A DNA stretch of 23,379 bases from an uncultured Clostridia bacterium (GTDB lineage: Bacteria; Bacillota_A; Clostridia; Christensenellales; CAG-138): positions 1-23,379 of the forward strand of contig CAMNHT010000006.1 of the NCBI GenBank assembly GCA_946539625.1. The letters are read 5' to 3'. Positions within the stretch are counted from its first letter, which is position 1. Each line of letters begins with the position of its first letter. The notes under the pieces were generated by a model. That model saw only the letters and a list, made by a program, of their open reading frames with translations. It had not been told where the DNA came from and ran no database searches. Below, in pieces: positions 6,605 to 14,185 of the stretch. The position numbers were made by a program, and so were the translations under genes.

Positions 6605-7392
6605 TTTGCTTTTACTCCTGTCGTATTGTTTGAAACGGGCAGGATCACCGATCCGCCCGGCGTTTCATAAAGGTTGACGCGTGTGCCGTACAGCGTGTTC
6701 AAAAGCGCGGGCGTCAGGGCCTGTTCAACCGGTCCCTGTGCCGCGACGCTTCCGTCAGAGAGCGCAAGTACGCGATCTGCGTACCACAGTGCGTGCTGCG
6801 GGTTGTGGGTCGATAGCAGTACCGTGTAGCCGTACCTTGCGAGGTTCTTTACCACGTCCAGCACACGAAGCTGATTGCCGTAATCGAGTGAGGAAGTCGG
6901 CTCGTCCATCAGCAGGATCCTTGCCTGCTGCGCGAGCGCGCGGGCAACATAACATAGCTGCTGTTCGCCGCCGGAAAGCGTATCGAACGAGCGATCCGAA
7001 AGATACCCGATCCCGAGCTTTTCAAGCGCTTCCATCGCGGTGCGCTCCTGTGCTTTGCCCGGTGAAGCAAACGGTGACAGCGTATGCGACGTGCCCATCA
7101 GCACGACGTCGCGCACCGGAAAGCGGAACGACATTGCGTGCGTCTGCGGAATGTAGGCGACGCGGTGCGCCGTCTCGCGCGCGGAGAGCGTCCGCATGTC
7201 CGTGCCGTCGATTTTGATCGTGCCCGAATAGCGCTTCTGTTCGCCCAAAATACAGCGGAACAGCGTGGTCTTTCCGACGCCGTTCGGTCCGAGGATCGCC
7301 AAAAGTTCGCCCGCATCAACGTCGAAGGAAACGCCCGAAAGCACCGGCGTCTTTTTGTATGCAAACCAAAGATCGCGAACGGACAAGCTCAT
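6601..7392 (-). CDS. Iron-complex-type ABC transporter ATPase (FecE/BtuD-like)
   Basis: A 263-residue ABC ATPase that powers the importer encoded by its neighbours. I start at 7390-7392: this ATG overlaps the permease stop as ATGA, has AAGGAG upstream, and gives MSLSVRDLWFAYKKTPVLSG, the normal family N-terminus. Walker A is GPNGVGKT (35-42), the Q-loop lies in AYIPQTHAM, the signature is LSGGEQQ (139-145), Walker B is ILLMDEP (159-165), and the switch His is in STHNP. The tail ends in a short domain, like FepC/BtuD proteins. Confidence 0.94.
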   Translation of the reverse strand: MSLSVRDLWFAYKKTPVLSGVSFDVDAGELLAILGPNGVGKTTLFRCILGEQKRYSGTIKIDGTDMRTLSARETAHRVAYIPQTHAMSFRFPVRDVVLMGTSHTLSPFASPGKAQERTAMEALEKLGIGYLSDRSFDTLSGGEQQLCYVARALAQQARILLMDEPTSSLDYGNQLRVLDVVKNLARYGYTVLLSTHNPQHALWYADRVLALSDGSVAAQGPVEQALTPALLNTLYGTRVNLYETPGGSVILPVSNNTTGVKAK

Positions 7393-8444
7393 AACGTCTT
7401 CTCCTTTCGCAGCAAAAGATACACAAAAAACGGCGCGCCGATCACGGCGGTGAGAATGCCGATCGGAATCTCGGTTGCAAGAAGGTTTCTCGAAACATCG
7501 TCCGCGAGCAGCAAAAATGCGCCGCCGAAAAGCATGGAGCATGGCAGCAGCCCGCGGTTGTCACTGCCGATGAGCTTGCGCGAGAGGTGCGGCACGACGA
7601 GCCCGACCCAGCCGATCACGCCCGAAACGGAGATCGCCGCGGCAGTCACGAGCGTTGCGCAGAGGATCAGCACCGCGCGTAAAAGGTCGGTATTCACGCC
7701 GAGCGCGCGCGCTTCGCTGTCGCCGAGGGTCAAGACATTCAACCGCCACCGCAAAAGCAGCAGCGGAATAAGCCCCACTGCCATCGGGATCGCGGCAGGC
7801 AGGATATGCGCAAGCCGCACGCCGGACAGCGAGCCCATAAGCCAGTAGGTGATCGCGGGAAGCTGATCAGAGGGATCCGCGACGAGCTTCAGATACGAGG
7901 TTCCCGCCGAAAACAGCGAACCCACCATAATGCCCGCAAGGATCAGATTGACGGCCTTTAACCCCGACGCGTGCTGCGCAATCAGAAACACGAGCGCAAC
8001 GGTGAAAAGCGAGCCGACAAACGCAAAGATTGTGATATATCGCGTGGAACAGCCGAGTAAAATTGCCAGTGCCGCGCCGAACGCCGCGCCGTTTGACGCG
8101 CCGAGGATATCCGGACTTGCCATGGGGTTTCGAAACACGCCCTGAAACGTCGCGCCCGCCGCCGAAAGCGAACAGCCGACCAGCACCGCCATGACGATCC
8201 GCGGAAAGCGAACGTTTATGACCGCGTTTTCCATAAACTGCGTCCATGTGACCCGCATGGACCATATCCGGTCAAGCCCGACGAGCGTCCAAAACCGATG
8301 GAACAGAATGCGGATCACTTCGGAAAGCGGCACGGAATAGCGCCCGAGTGTCAGCGAAACGAGAAACAATACGAAAAGAACGCCCGCCGCCGTCATCAGC
8401 ACCGCCGTCCGTCTTCCTCTGCCCTGTTTTGCCGCCTTGTCCAT
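7389..8444 (-). CDS. Iron-complex-type ABC transporter permease (FecCD family)
   Basis: A 351-residue membrane protein with about ten helices, the normal FecCD/BtuC size. Family segments visible are RFPRIVMAVLVGCSLSAAGA, FQGVFRNPMASPDILGASNG (the conserved NPLA(S)P-D-LG motif), TYWLMGSLSG, the ATPase-contact EARALGVNT, and the C-terminal GVIGWVGLVVPHLSRKLIGSD. It is the first gene of a three-gene importer operon with translational overlaps and acts as a homodimer in the membrane. The start ATG has GGAGAG upstream. Confidence 0.94.
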   Translation of the reverse strand: MDKAAKQGRGRRTAVLMTAAGVLFVLFLVSLTLGRYSVPLSEVIRILFHRFWTLVGLDRIWSMRVTWTQFMENAVINVRFPRIVMAVLVGCSLSAAGATFQGVFRNPMASPDILGASNGAAFGAALAILLGCSTRYITIFAFVGSLFTVALVFLIAQHASGLKAVNLILAGIMVGSLFSAGTSYLKLVADPSDQLPAITYWLMGSLSGVRLAHILPAAIPMAVGLIPLLLLRWRLNVLTLGDSEARALGVNTDLLRAVLILCATLVTAAAISVSGVIGWVGLVVPHLSRKLIGSDNRGLLPCSMLFGGAFLLLADDVSRNLLATEIPIGILTAVIGAPFFVYLLLRKEKTL

Positions 8445-8471
8445 GTTCTCTCCTGCCGTTATTCTTTGTTA

Positions 8472-8513
8472 AGTATAACACGCGGTCGGCTTTGCTGCAA
8501 GTTTATCATTATT
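8472..8513 (-). promoter_or_regulatory. Promoter with Fur-like half box before the iron-complex importer operon
   Basis: On the minus strand TTGCAG (revcomp of 8495-8500), a 17-nt spacer and TATACT (revcomp of 8472-8477) form a near-consensus promoter 28 nt before the permease ATG. Immediately upstream, revcomp of 8502-8513 reads AATAATGATAAA. This matches 10 of 12 positions of two tandem NATAAT-type Fur hexamers, but the inverted third hexamer is not there. Iron regulation is therefore only a suggestion. Confidence 0.6.
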
Positions 8514-8552
8514 TGTCCGGTAATGTAGCACATCGTTCCGGATTTCGGCAAC

Positions 8553-8577
8553 AAAAAAGCCCCGCGATCCGCGGGGC
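8553..8577 (-). terminator. Intrinsic terminator of the GNAT-to-DUF4097 operon
   Basis: GCCCCGCG (8559-8566) and CGCGGGGC (8570-8577) form a perfect 8-bp GC-rich stem with a 3-nt loop. On the minus strand the stem is followed by six Ts (8553-8558). It lies 16 nt after the stop of the DUF4097-type gene. Confidence 0.88.
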
Positions 8578-8593
8578 GCTGATATAAATCGTG

Positions 8594-9475
8594 TTACTCG
8601 ATCGTGACGCTGCCGGAAACGACACTGACCCTGATATCCGCCGCGCCGAGACCGATCTTGTACGCTTCGCCGTCCTTTTCATACGGCAGCTTTATGTCGA
8701 TGCTTCCCGAAACCTTGTCGCAACGTACCGTTGCGCCGCGTTCGGGCTGGTTGAGTTTCAGCCGGATCCCGCCGGACGCGCTGTCGATCTTGATCGTTTC
8801 AACCGTGTCGATTCCGAGCGTAACGCCGCCGGACGCGCTGTCGATTTCGATCTCTCCTGCGGAGATGCGGTCGACGGTGAGACCGCCGGACGCCGTATCG
8901 ACCTCAAACGATGCGGATACGTTCACGCTGCCGAATGTCGTTCTGCCGGACGCGGCATTCACCTTGACCTTCTTTGCGGAAAGGGACCGGATATCCGTCC
9001 CTCCGGACGCGGTATCAAGATTCAGCTTGCCGAGATTCAGCGTATTTTCCGCAACGACCTTACCGCTCGCGACGTCGATATCGAGATCGACGAAATCCGG
9101 CAGCTCGATCGTCAGTTCCTTCTTTTCGTTGAATGCCTTGTCGAGCGTCATCTGATAACCGGACTTGCAGAACTTGATCCGAAGCGTCGTGCCGTCCAGC
9201 CACCAATGCATCTGTTCCTCCTCCGAGAGCGAATCCGCGCCGTTCTCGGTAACGGATAGCGTACCCTTTCCGTTTTTCAGCGTGATCCCGCCGGACGCCC
9301 ATTCGATCTCGACCTTTGTTACCTTGTCGCTTTCGTAGGTGAAATTGCCCGCCGTGTATTTGTCCGCGTTCGCGTATCGCACCGGCACCGAGCAGGACAG
9401 CCCGGAGATCGAGATGCAGCCCAAGAGGGCAAACAGCATCAGACCTGTCAGCAAAAGCGCAATGATTCGTTTCAT
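8594..9475 (-). CDS. DUF4097-type lipoprotein with repeated DxASGG beta-strand motifs
   Basis: A 293-residue protein. The signal peptide MKRIIALLLTGLMLFALLGC ends at C20, so it is a likely lipoprotein. From about residue 50 on it is built from short beta-strand repeats, with ASGG or close variants recurring about every 15-20 residues (for example DTASGGTDI, NAASGRTTF, DTASGGLTV, DSASGGVTL, DSASGGIRL). This matches the DUF4097/DUF4098 (putative head domain of adhesin) fold, a small beta-solenoid. Such proteins are often membrane-linked and co-occur with PspC or sensor genes; none is nearby. It is the last gene of a four-gene operon, 12 nt after the aldolase stop, with AGGAGG upstream of the ATG. 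Function unknown. Confidence 0.82.
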   Translation of the reverse strand: MKRIIALLLTGLMLFALLGCISISGLSCSVPVRYANADKYTAGNFTYESDKVTKVEIEWASGGITLKNGKGTLSVTENGADSLSEEEQMHWWLDGTTLRIKFCKSGYQMTLDKAFNEKKELTIELPDFVDLDIDVASGKVVAENTLNLGKLNLDTASGGTDIRSLSAKKVKVNAASGRTTFGSVNVSASFEVDTASGGLTVDRISAGEIEIDSASGGVTLGIDTVETIKIDSASGGIRLKLNQPERGATVRCDKVSGSIDIKLPYEKDGEAYKIGLGAADIRVSVVSGSVTIE

Positions 9476-9487
9476 TTTGATTTCCTC

Positions 9488-10543
9488 CTATAATGATGAT
9501 TCCGTGAGCGCCGCCCGTTCCGGCAGCGTATGATCGAGTTCATCCACGTCCGCGTCGGTCGTCGACCAGCTCGACGTGAACCGCGCGATCCAATGTCCTT
9601 CGTCCGCCCTGCCCCAAAGGTCGAAGCCGACGAACGCGCGAAGCTTCTCCGCCTCCGCGTCACTGAGAATAATAAACTGCTGATTCGTCGGCGAGTTCCA
9701 CGCAAGCGGATAACCCTTGGATAGCAGGATCCGGCGGATGCGTTTTGCGTGGCGGATCGCCTCCTTGCCGATTGTTTCATACAGTCCGTCGGTGAACAGC
9801 GCGTCGAACTGCACGCCGAGGACCCGTCCCTTTGCAAGGAGCGCGCCGTGCCGCTTCACCTGCGTCATCAACATTCTCGGCGTTTCTTTCGGGAATACGA
9901 CCGCCTCGCCGCACAAAAGTCCGAGCTTCGTGCCGCCGATACTGAACGCGTCGCAAAGGGACGCGAGATCAGAAAGCGAAACGTCATTTTCCGGGCAGCC
10001 CAAAGCGTAGCCGAGCCTTGCGCCGTCCACATAGAGCTTCATATCGTACCGATCGCACAGCACGCGGATGCGCATCATCTGTGCCTTCGTGTACAGCGTG
10101 CCATATTCGGTCGGATGTGTGAGATAGACCAGTCCCGGACGCACCATGTGCTCGTGCGTGGCGTCGGCATAGAAGGTTTTCAGGAACGCCTCGAGCGCGT
10201 CGACGTCCAGCACGCCGTCGTTTTCTTTGAGCGCAAGGACCTTGTGTCCCGTGAACTCGATCGCGCCCGCCTCATGCACATTGATGTGTCCCGTCTTCGG
10301 CGAGATCACACCTTCAAACGGCTGAAGCAGCAGATCGATCACGGTCATGTTCGTCTGCGTTCCGCCGACCAGCAGCGTCACCGTCGCGTTCGGCGCACCG
10401 CACGCGGTCTTGATCTTCTCCGCGGCTTTTGCCGTATACGGATCGAAGCCGTAACCGCTCATCTGCACCATGTTTGTTTCCGAAAGCGCCGCTAAAATCT
10501 TCGGATGTGCGCCTTCCGTATAATCGCATTCAAACGTCCGCAT
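9488..10543 (-). CDS. Threonine-aldolase-type PLP-dependent lyase
   Basis: A 351-residue fold-type I PLP enzyme of the beta-eliminating lyase/threonine aldolase family, which cleaves L-threonine or L-allo-threonine to glycine and acetaldehyde in the cytoplasm. The likely Schiff-base lysine is K206 in SIGGTKLGLL. D173 in YVDGARLGYA is the pyridine-N aspartate. HEAGAIE (90-96) stacks on the cofactor, and GGTQTN (60-65) binds the phosphate. The length is typical of low-specificity enzymes. The ATG has GGAGGG upstream; 12-nt gaps on both sides indicate translation within one operon. Stereospecificity cannot be told from the sequence. Confidence 0.9.
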   Translation of the reverse strand: MRTFECDYTEGAHPKILAALSETNMVQMSGYGFDPYTAKAAEKIKTACGAPNATVTLLVGGTQTNMTVIDLLLQPFEGVISPKTGHINVHEAGAIEFTGHKVLALKENDGVLDVDALEAFLKTFYADATHEHMVRPGLVYLTHPTEYGTLYTKAQMMRIRVLCDRYDMKLYVDGARLGYALGCPENDVSLSDLASLCDAFSIGGTKLGLLCGEAVVFPKETPRMLMTQVKRHGALLAKGRVLGVQFDALFTDGLYETIGKEAIRHAKRIRRILLSKGYPLAWNSPTNQQFIILSDAEAEKLRAFVGFDLWGRADEGHWIARFTSSWSTTDADVDELDHTLPERAALTESSL

Positions 10544-10555
10544 GAGTCCCTCCGT

Positions 10556-10984
10556 TCATTCCGTTCGGTTTTCATCGCTGTCCATGTAGGCGGACAGCAG
10601 CGTGTCCAGCTTCGGCAGCGCAGTTCTGAGTGAAACGACCGCGCCGTCTTTCAAATAACAATGCTTTGAGACGCCCTCCGCGACGAGCGTTCCCTTTGAA
10701 AGGTTCCGAATTACGTAACCAACTTCCAGCATGCGCGTGCTGTATTTGTTGATCCGTACTGCGATCTCCACCTCGTCCGAAAACATCGTGGGACGACGGT
10801 AGTCGATCGAGATGCCGACCACGGGCGAAACGACGCCCTCACGCTCAATATCGACGTAGCCGAAGCCGAGGGCGTCCAAAAACGCGACGCGCGCCTCCTC
10901 CATCCACTTCACATAGACAGCGTGGTGGATCACGCCCATCTGATCGGTCTCATGATACTGTGCTTTCCTGCGGTATGTAAACAT
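10556..10984 (-). CDS. Acyl-CoA thioesterase, YbgC/FadM-like (4HBT hotdog fold)
   Basis: A 142-residue single hotdog-domain protein. The N-terminal block YHETDQMGVIHHAVYVKWME contains the family active-site aspartate D14 and H21 after it, followed by the long hotdog helix EEARVAFLDALG. RRPTMFSDEVEI is the second conserved block. The family hydrolyses acyl-CoA or acyl-ACP thioesters; chain length is unknown. The ATG has GGAGGG 6-7 nt upstream. It is the second gene in the GNAT-thioesterase-aldolase-DUF4097 operon, 18 nt after the GNAT stop. Confidence 0.9.
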   Translation of the reverse strand: MFTYRRKAQYHETDQMGVIHHAVYVKWMEEARVAFLDALGFGYVDIEREGVVSPVVGISIDYRRPTMFSDEVEIAVRINKYSTRMLEVGYVIRNLSKGTLVAEGVSKHCYLKDGAVVSLRTALPKLDTLLSAYMDSDENRTE

Positions 10985-11002
10985 AGTTTCCCTCCGTTTC
11001 GG

Positions 11003-11473
11003 TCATTTCAGCGACAGACGGTAGAGCCGCTGTATCCGCGGCGCAAGATGCGTGTCGATTTCCGCTTCGAAACGCCATCCGTACTTTTCGTACAGTCCGG
11101 CGTGTGTCGTGAACAGATACAGCGCCGGTACGGAAAGATACGCCCTTGCGTTTTCTTTCACGGTGGAGAGCAGCCTTCTTCCGAAGCCCTTCCCCCGGTA
11201 CGCCGGATCGAGATAAACATTCGCAAGCCATGGGGTTAGGTCCGGCCGCACAAATAGATCGCTGTTCGTGAACTGATATAAGCCGATCAGCGTTCCGTTC
11301 CGGTACAGTCCGAAGGTCATCGGAAGCCGGTCCGTGTTCAGACTGTGCAGCAGGCTTTCCTTCACCGCTTCGCGCGTGTATCCTTCCCGTGCGCCCCACC
11401 AGCCGTACATCCAGTCGGTCATCGTTTCGATGTCGTCCGGCTTTGTGATCCGCTCCGTACCGTATATCTCCAC
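11003..11473 (-). CDS. GNAT family N-acetyltransferase
   Basis: A 156-residue acetyl-CoA-dependent N-acetyltransferase. Motif A is visible as VYLDPAYRGKGFGRRLLSTV, with the acetyl-CoA pyrophosphate loop RGKGFG, and motif B as ALYLFTTHAGLYEKYGWRFE. The start codon is GTG, with GGAGG 6 nt upstream; no better ATG is near. The substrate is unknown; small-molecule GNATs of this size act on amines, aminoglycosides or peptides. It is the first gene of a four-gene minus-strand operon and is divergent from the arsR-like gene. Confidence 0.88.
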   Translation of the reverse strand: MEIYGTERITKPDDIETMTDWMYGWWGAREGYTREAVKESLLHSLNTDRLPMTFGLYRNGTLIGLYQFTNSDLFVRPDLTPWLANVYLDPAYRGKGFGRRLLSTVKENARAYLSVPALYLFTTHAGLYEKYGWRFEAEIDTHLAPRIQRLYRLSLK

Positions 11474-11509
11474 TTCGCTCCTCCGAAATGTGCCTCGAAT
11501 GATGCTATT

Positions 11510-11538
11510 GTTGTACCATGTTCCCGCTGAAAAAGCAA
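11510..11538 (-). promoter_or_regulatory. Promoter of the GNAT-thioesterase-aldolase-DUF4097 operon
   Basis: On the minus strand TTGCTT (revcomp of 11533-11538), a 17-nt spacer and TACAAC (revcomp of 11510-11515) lie 36 nt upstream of the GTG start. Confidence 0.55.
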
Positions 11539-11578
11539 GCCTTCCGTCCGCTTTTCATCTGTTTATCCGAATATCCTG

Positions 11579-11606
11579 TTGACAACCGCGAACATCGTGG
11601 TATAAT
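11579..11606 (+). promoter_or_regulatory. Promoter of the ArsR-family repressor gene
   Basis: A perfect TTGACA (11579-11584), a 16-nt spacer and a perfect TATAAT (11601-11606) place the start site near 11613, so the operator palindrome at 11617-11636 lies in the initially transcribed region, a normal place for self-repression. Confidence 0.88.
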
Positions 11607-11616
11607 ACAGATAATT

Positions 11617-11636
11617 GAACAGTTGCTCAACTGTTC
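11617..11636. promoter_or_regulatory. Operator palindrome for the ArsR-family repressor
   Basis: GAACAGTTG-CT-CAACTGTTC is a perfect 9-2-9 inverted repeat just downstream of the -10. It contains the TTGAAC...TCAA spacing typical of ArsR/SmtB operators. Nine bases of it, GTTGCTCAA (11622-11630), recur in inverted orientation at 12041-12049 in the ATPase promoter. Confidence 0.8.
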
Positions 11637-11652
11637 CGAATCGGAGGAAAGA

Positions 11653-12006
11653 ATGGAACGCTTACCGGTATGCGAATGCGAATCCGTCCATCAGGACGTT
11701 GTAAACGCTGTCCGTCCGCAGCTTCTCAGTGGAGACGAGGCGATCGACCTTGCCGCGCTCTATAAGCTGTTCGGCGACGGAACGCGCGTGCGCATCCTGC
11801 AAGCGCTTCGCGTACATGAGCTTTGCGTGTGCGATCTTGCGTGCCTTCTCGGCATGACGAAATCCGCGATCTCGCATCAGCTCAAGGCATTGCGTTTAAG
11901 CAACCTTGTTCAGTTTCGCCGCGAGGGGCAGAATGTGTTCTACGCCCTTGCCGACGAGCACGTTGAAAAGATCCTCGACCTCGGTCTGGATCATCTGCGC
12001 GAATGA
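11653..12006 (+). CDS. ArsR/SmtB-family metal-responsive repressor with CadC-like and SmtB-like sites
   Basis: A 117-residue winged-helix repressor, starting at the ATG (11653-11655) behind CGGAGGAA. The recognition region is ELCVCDLACLLGMTKSAISH (56-75). C58 and C60 sit in the ELCVCD motif as in CadC, and C7 and C9 at the N-terminus could complete a thiolate-rich Cd/Pb/Bi site. The C-terminal helix carries D101, H103, H114 and E117, the exact spacing of the SmtB alpha-5 zinc site. Metal binding in this family releases DNA. Its operator and the following P1B-ATPase indicate that it senses Zn, Cd or Pb and derepresses the efflux pump and itself. Confidence 0.93.
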   Translation: MERLPVCECESVHQDVVNAVRPQLLSGDEAIDLAALYKLFGDGTRVRILQALRVHELCVCDLACLLGMTKSAISHQLKALRLSNLVQFRREGQNVFYALADEHVEKILDLGLDHLRE

Positions 12007-12023
12007 ACGCGCATTCTTTTTTT
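11996..12023 (+). terminator. Intrinsic terminator overlapping the repressor stop codon
   Basis: TGCGCG (11996-12001) and CGCGCA (12008-12013) form a 6-bp stem around the TGA stop (12004-12006), followed by a T-rich tract with seven Ts at 12017-12023. It should uncouple most repressor transcripts from the ATPase gene. Confidence 0.7.
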
Positions 12024-12032
12024 ACCATACAG

Positions 12033-12060
12033 TTGAATAATTGAGCAACCATTGTATTAT
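12033..12060 (+). promoter_or_regulatory. Metal-regulated promoter and second operator before the P1B-ATPase gene
   Basis: TTGAAT (12033-12038), a 16-nt spacer and TATTAT (12055-12060) form the promoter. The operator-like TTGAATAATTGAGCAA (12033-12048) covers the -35 and half of the spacer and shares inverted GTTGCTCAA with the repressor operator. A repressor bound here would block polymerase directly. The ATG follows 14 nt after the -10, so the 5' leader is very short, about 7 nt or less, and leaves little room for the AGGAGGG at 12063-12069. The -10 assignment or the start point may thus be slightly off. Confidence 0.6.
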
Positions 12061-12073
12061 TCAGGAGGGTCGT

Positions 12074-14185
12074 ATGAACGAATCAAAGCATGACGAACAC
12101 GTCTGCACCTGTGAGCACGAGCATCATGAACACGAACATGACGAATGCTGCTGTCACAAACATGAACACGAACATGCGCATGCACACGAGCATCACCACG
12201 AGCATGACGCCTGCGGATGCGGGCATCATCACGGGCACAGCCACGGCGACGCCTGCGGCTGCGGGCATCATCACGGGCACAGTCACGGCGACGCCTGCGG
12301 ATGCGGACACGAGCACGGCGGGCATGAGGAAGGCGAAAACCGCACGATGCTGATCCGGCTGATCGCCGGCGCTGTTCTTTTCGTCGGCGGCATGGCTACG
12401 CATTTTCTGCACGCACCGCTGTACGTTGAGCTGCCGATCTTTCTTGCGTGCTATGCGGTCGCCGCCTATGACGTCGTGTGGAACGCGATCCGCGGAATTG
12501 CGCACGGACAGGTGTTCGGCGAATCGTTTCTGATGACGATCGCGTCAATCGGCGCGTTTGCGCTCGGGGAATACCCGGAAGGCGCGGCAGTCATGCTTTT
12601 GTATCAGCTTGGAGAATGGCTCACCGACCTTGCGCTCGATCGCTCGCAGGATTCGATCCGGGCGATCCTCGGCATCCGCCCCGATACGGCAAACGTTATG
12701 CATGACGGTGAAACAAAGACCGTCTCCCCTGCCGAGGTGAAAATCGGCGAAACGATCATGATCCTTCCGGGCGAGCGTATCCCTCTGGACGGCACAGTCC
12801 TTTCCGGAACCTCCGCTCTCGACACGCGGGCTTTGACCGGTGAATCGATCCCCCGCACGGCGCGTGAGGGCGACACGGTCCTTTCCGGCTGCATTGCGTT
12901 GGACGGCGCGCTCACCGTTCGCGTCGAAAAAACGTTCGGCGAATCGACCGCGTCCAAGATCATCCGGCTCGTGGAGGACGCCGCGGACCGCAAAACGCCC
13001 GCGGAACGGTTCATCACGAAGTTTGCACGGTACTATACCCCCGCCGTGGTCATTGCCGCGGTGCTGCTTGCCGTCGTGCCTTCGCTGATTACCGGCAATT
13101 GGGCGGAGTGGATCCACCGTGCGCTGACATTTCTTGTCATTTCCTGCCCCTGCGCGCTTGTGATCTCGATCCCGCTTGCGGTGTTCGGCGGGCTCGGCGC
13201 ATCGTCCAGAGCAGGCGTATTGATCAAGGGCGGCAACTTCCTTGAAGCGCTGAACAAGGTCCATACGGTGGTGTTTGACAAGACCGGCACGCTGACCGAG
13301 GGATGCTTTTCGGTTCGCGAGGTCCTTCCCGCGAACGGATTTACCAAGGAAGAGATCCTCTCTCTTGCGGCAGGCGCGGAATCGTTCTCCACGCATCCGA
13401 TCGCAAAGTCGATCACGGACGCCGCAAAGGATGCGGAATGGGCAGTTTCGGATGCGCACACGGTTTCCGGCAAGGGTGTTACCGCAGTCGTAAACGGACA
13501 CGACGTCGCGGTCGGCAGCACGAAGCTCATGGCAGAACGCGGGCTTTCCGTGCCCGAACCGGAAACGGCGGGAACGGTCGCATACGTCGCGGTCGACGGC
13601 GTATACGCGGGCTGCATCGTGATCGCCGACGCGCTGAAAGCGGACAGTCGCGAAACGGTCGAAGCGCTCCGCACACTTGGCGTAAAGCGTCAGATCATGC
13701 TGACCGGCGACGCAAAAGCAGTCGGCGAAGCGGTGGCAAAGGAGCTCAAACTCGACGGCGTATCGACAGAGCTTTTGCCCGGTCAGAAGCTTGAAGAGGT
13801 CGAAGCGCTCTATGCGACGCTTCCGAAGGGCGGCACGCTGCTGTTCGTCGGCGACGGCATCAACGACGCGCCGGTATTGGCCCGCGCGGACGTCGGCGTT
13901 GCGATGGGCGGGCTGGGAAGCGACGCCGCGATCGAAGCGGCGGACGCGATCATCCCCGGCGACGCGCCTTCTAAACTCATCGACGCGATCAACATCGCGC
14001 GGAAAACGCACCGCATCACGATCGAAAACATCGTGTTCGCTCTCGGCGTCAAGGCGATCTTCCTCCTGCTCGGCGCTTTCGGCATCGCAAGCCTGTGGGT
14101 CGCGGTGTTCGGTGACGTCGGCGTGATGCTGCTCGCCGTTCTGAATGCGCTCCGAACACTGAAAACGTCGCGCAAAACCGCTTGA
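12074..14185 (+). CDS. Zn/Cd/Pb-exporting P1B-type ATPase with His/Cys-rich N-terminus
   Basis: A 703-residue heavy-metal ATPase. The start at 12074 follows AGGAGGG; the frame is open 33 nt further upstream without an RBS. Residues 1 to about 88 are a His/Cys/Glu-rich tail with two full copies of a 14-residue repeat (ACGCGHHHGHSHGD) and a third partial copy, in place of the usual HMA/CxxC domain. The core has TGES (255-258), the membrane metal site CPC (358-360), DKTGT with phospho-acceptor D402, HP (441-442) and GDGINDAP (593-600). K660 and D681 in the last helices have the 21-residue spacing of the ZntA pair, marking the P1B-2 (Zn, Cd, Pb) subgroup. It exports metal across the cytoplasmic membrane and is controlled by the preceding repressor. 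Confidence 0.94.
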   Translation: MNESKHDEHVCTCEHEHHEHEHDECCCHKHEHEHAHAHEHHHEHDACGCGHHHGHSHGDACGCGHHHGHSHGDACGCGHEHGGHEEGENRTMLIRLIAGAVLFVGGMATHFLHAPLYVELPIFLACYAVAAYDVVWNAIRGIAHGQVFGESFLMTIASIGAFALGEYPEGAAVMLLYQLGEWLTDLALDRSQDSIRAILGIRPDTANVMHDGETKTVSPAEVKIGETIMILPGERIPLDGTVLSGTSALDTRALTGESIPRTAREGDTVLSGCIALDGALTVRVEKTFGESTASKIIRLVEDAADRKTPAERFITKFARYYTPAVVIAAVLLAVVPSLITGNWAEWIHRALTFLVISCPCALVISIPLAVFGGLGASSRAGVLIKGGNFLEALNKVHTVVFDKTGTLTEGCFSVREVLPANGFTKEEILSLAAGAESFSTHPIAKSITDAAKDAEWAVSDAHTVSGKGVTAVVNGHDVAVGSTKLMAERGLSVPEPETAGTVAYVAVDGVYAGCIVIADALKADSRETVEALRTLGVKRQIMLTGDAKAVGEAVAKELKLDGVSTELLPGQKLEEVEALYATLPKGGTLLFVGDGINDAPVLARADVGVAMGGLGSDAAIEAADAIIPGDAPSKLIDAINIARKTHRITIENIVFALGVKAIFLLLGAFGIASLWVAVFGDVGVMLLAVLNALRTLKTSRKTA
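12207..12290 (+). repeat. Tandem 42-bp coding repeat in the P1B-ATPase N-terminus
   Basis: Two 42-bp units (12207-12248 and 12249-12290) differ at only two positions. They are followed by a degenerate third unit from 12291. Each encodes DACGCGHHHGHSHG-like metal-binding sequence. Being in frame and a multiple of three, the copy number can change without breaking the gene. Confidence 0.88.

Noticed and set aside
5138..6670. Long open frame (510 codons) on the plus strand over the binding-protein gene
   Set aside because: Composition is dominated by Arg and Asp with no start signal; the minus-strand lipoprotein explains the open frame.
8800..9060. Regular spacing of GCCGGACGC-like strings, resembling a CRISPR or tandem repeat
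   Set aside because: They are the degenerate codons for the ASGG beta-strand motif of the DUF4097-type protein, with varying distances and no spacers.
12083..12505. Minus-strand frame with repeated Val/Met/Pro blocks
   Set aside because: It is the reverse complement of the His/Cys-rich repeats of the ATPase and has no RBS.
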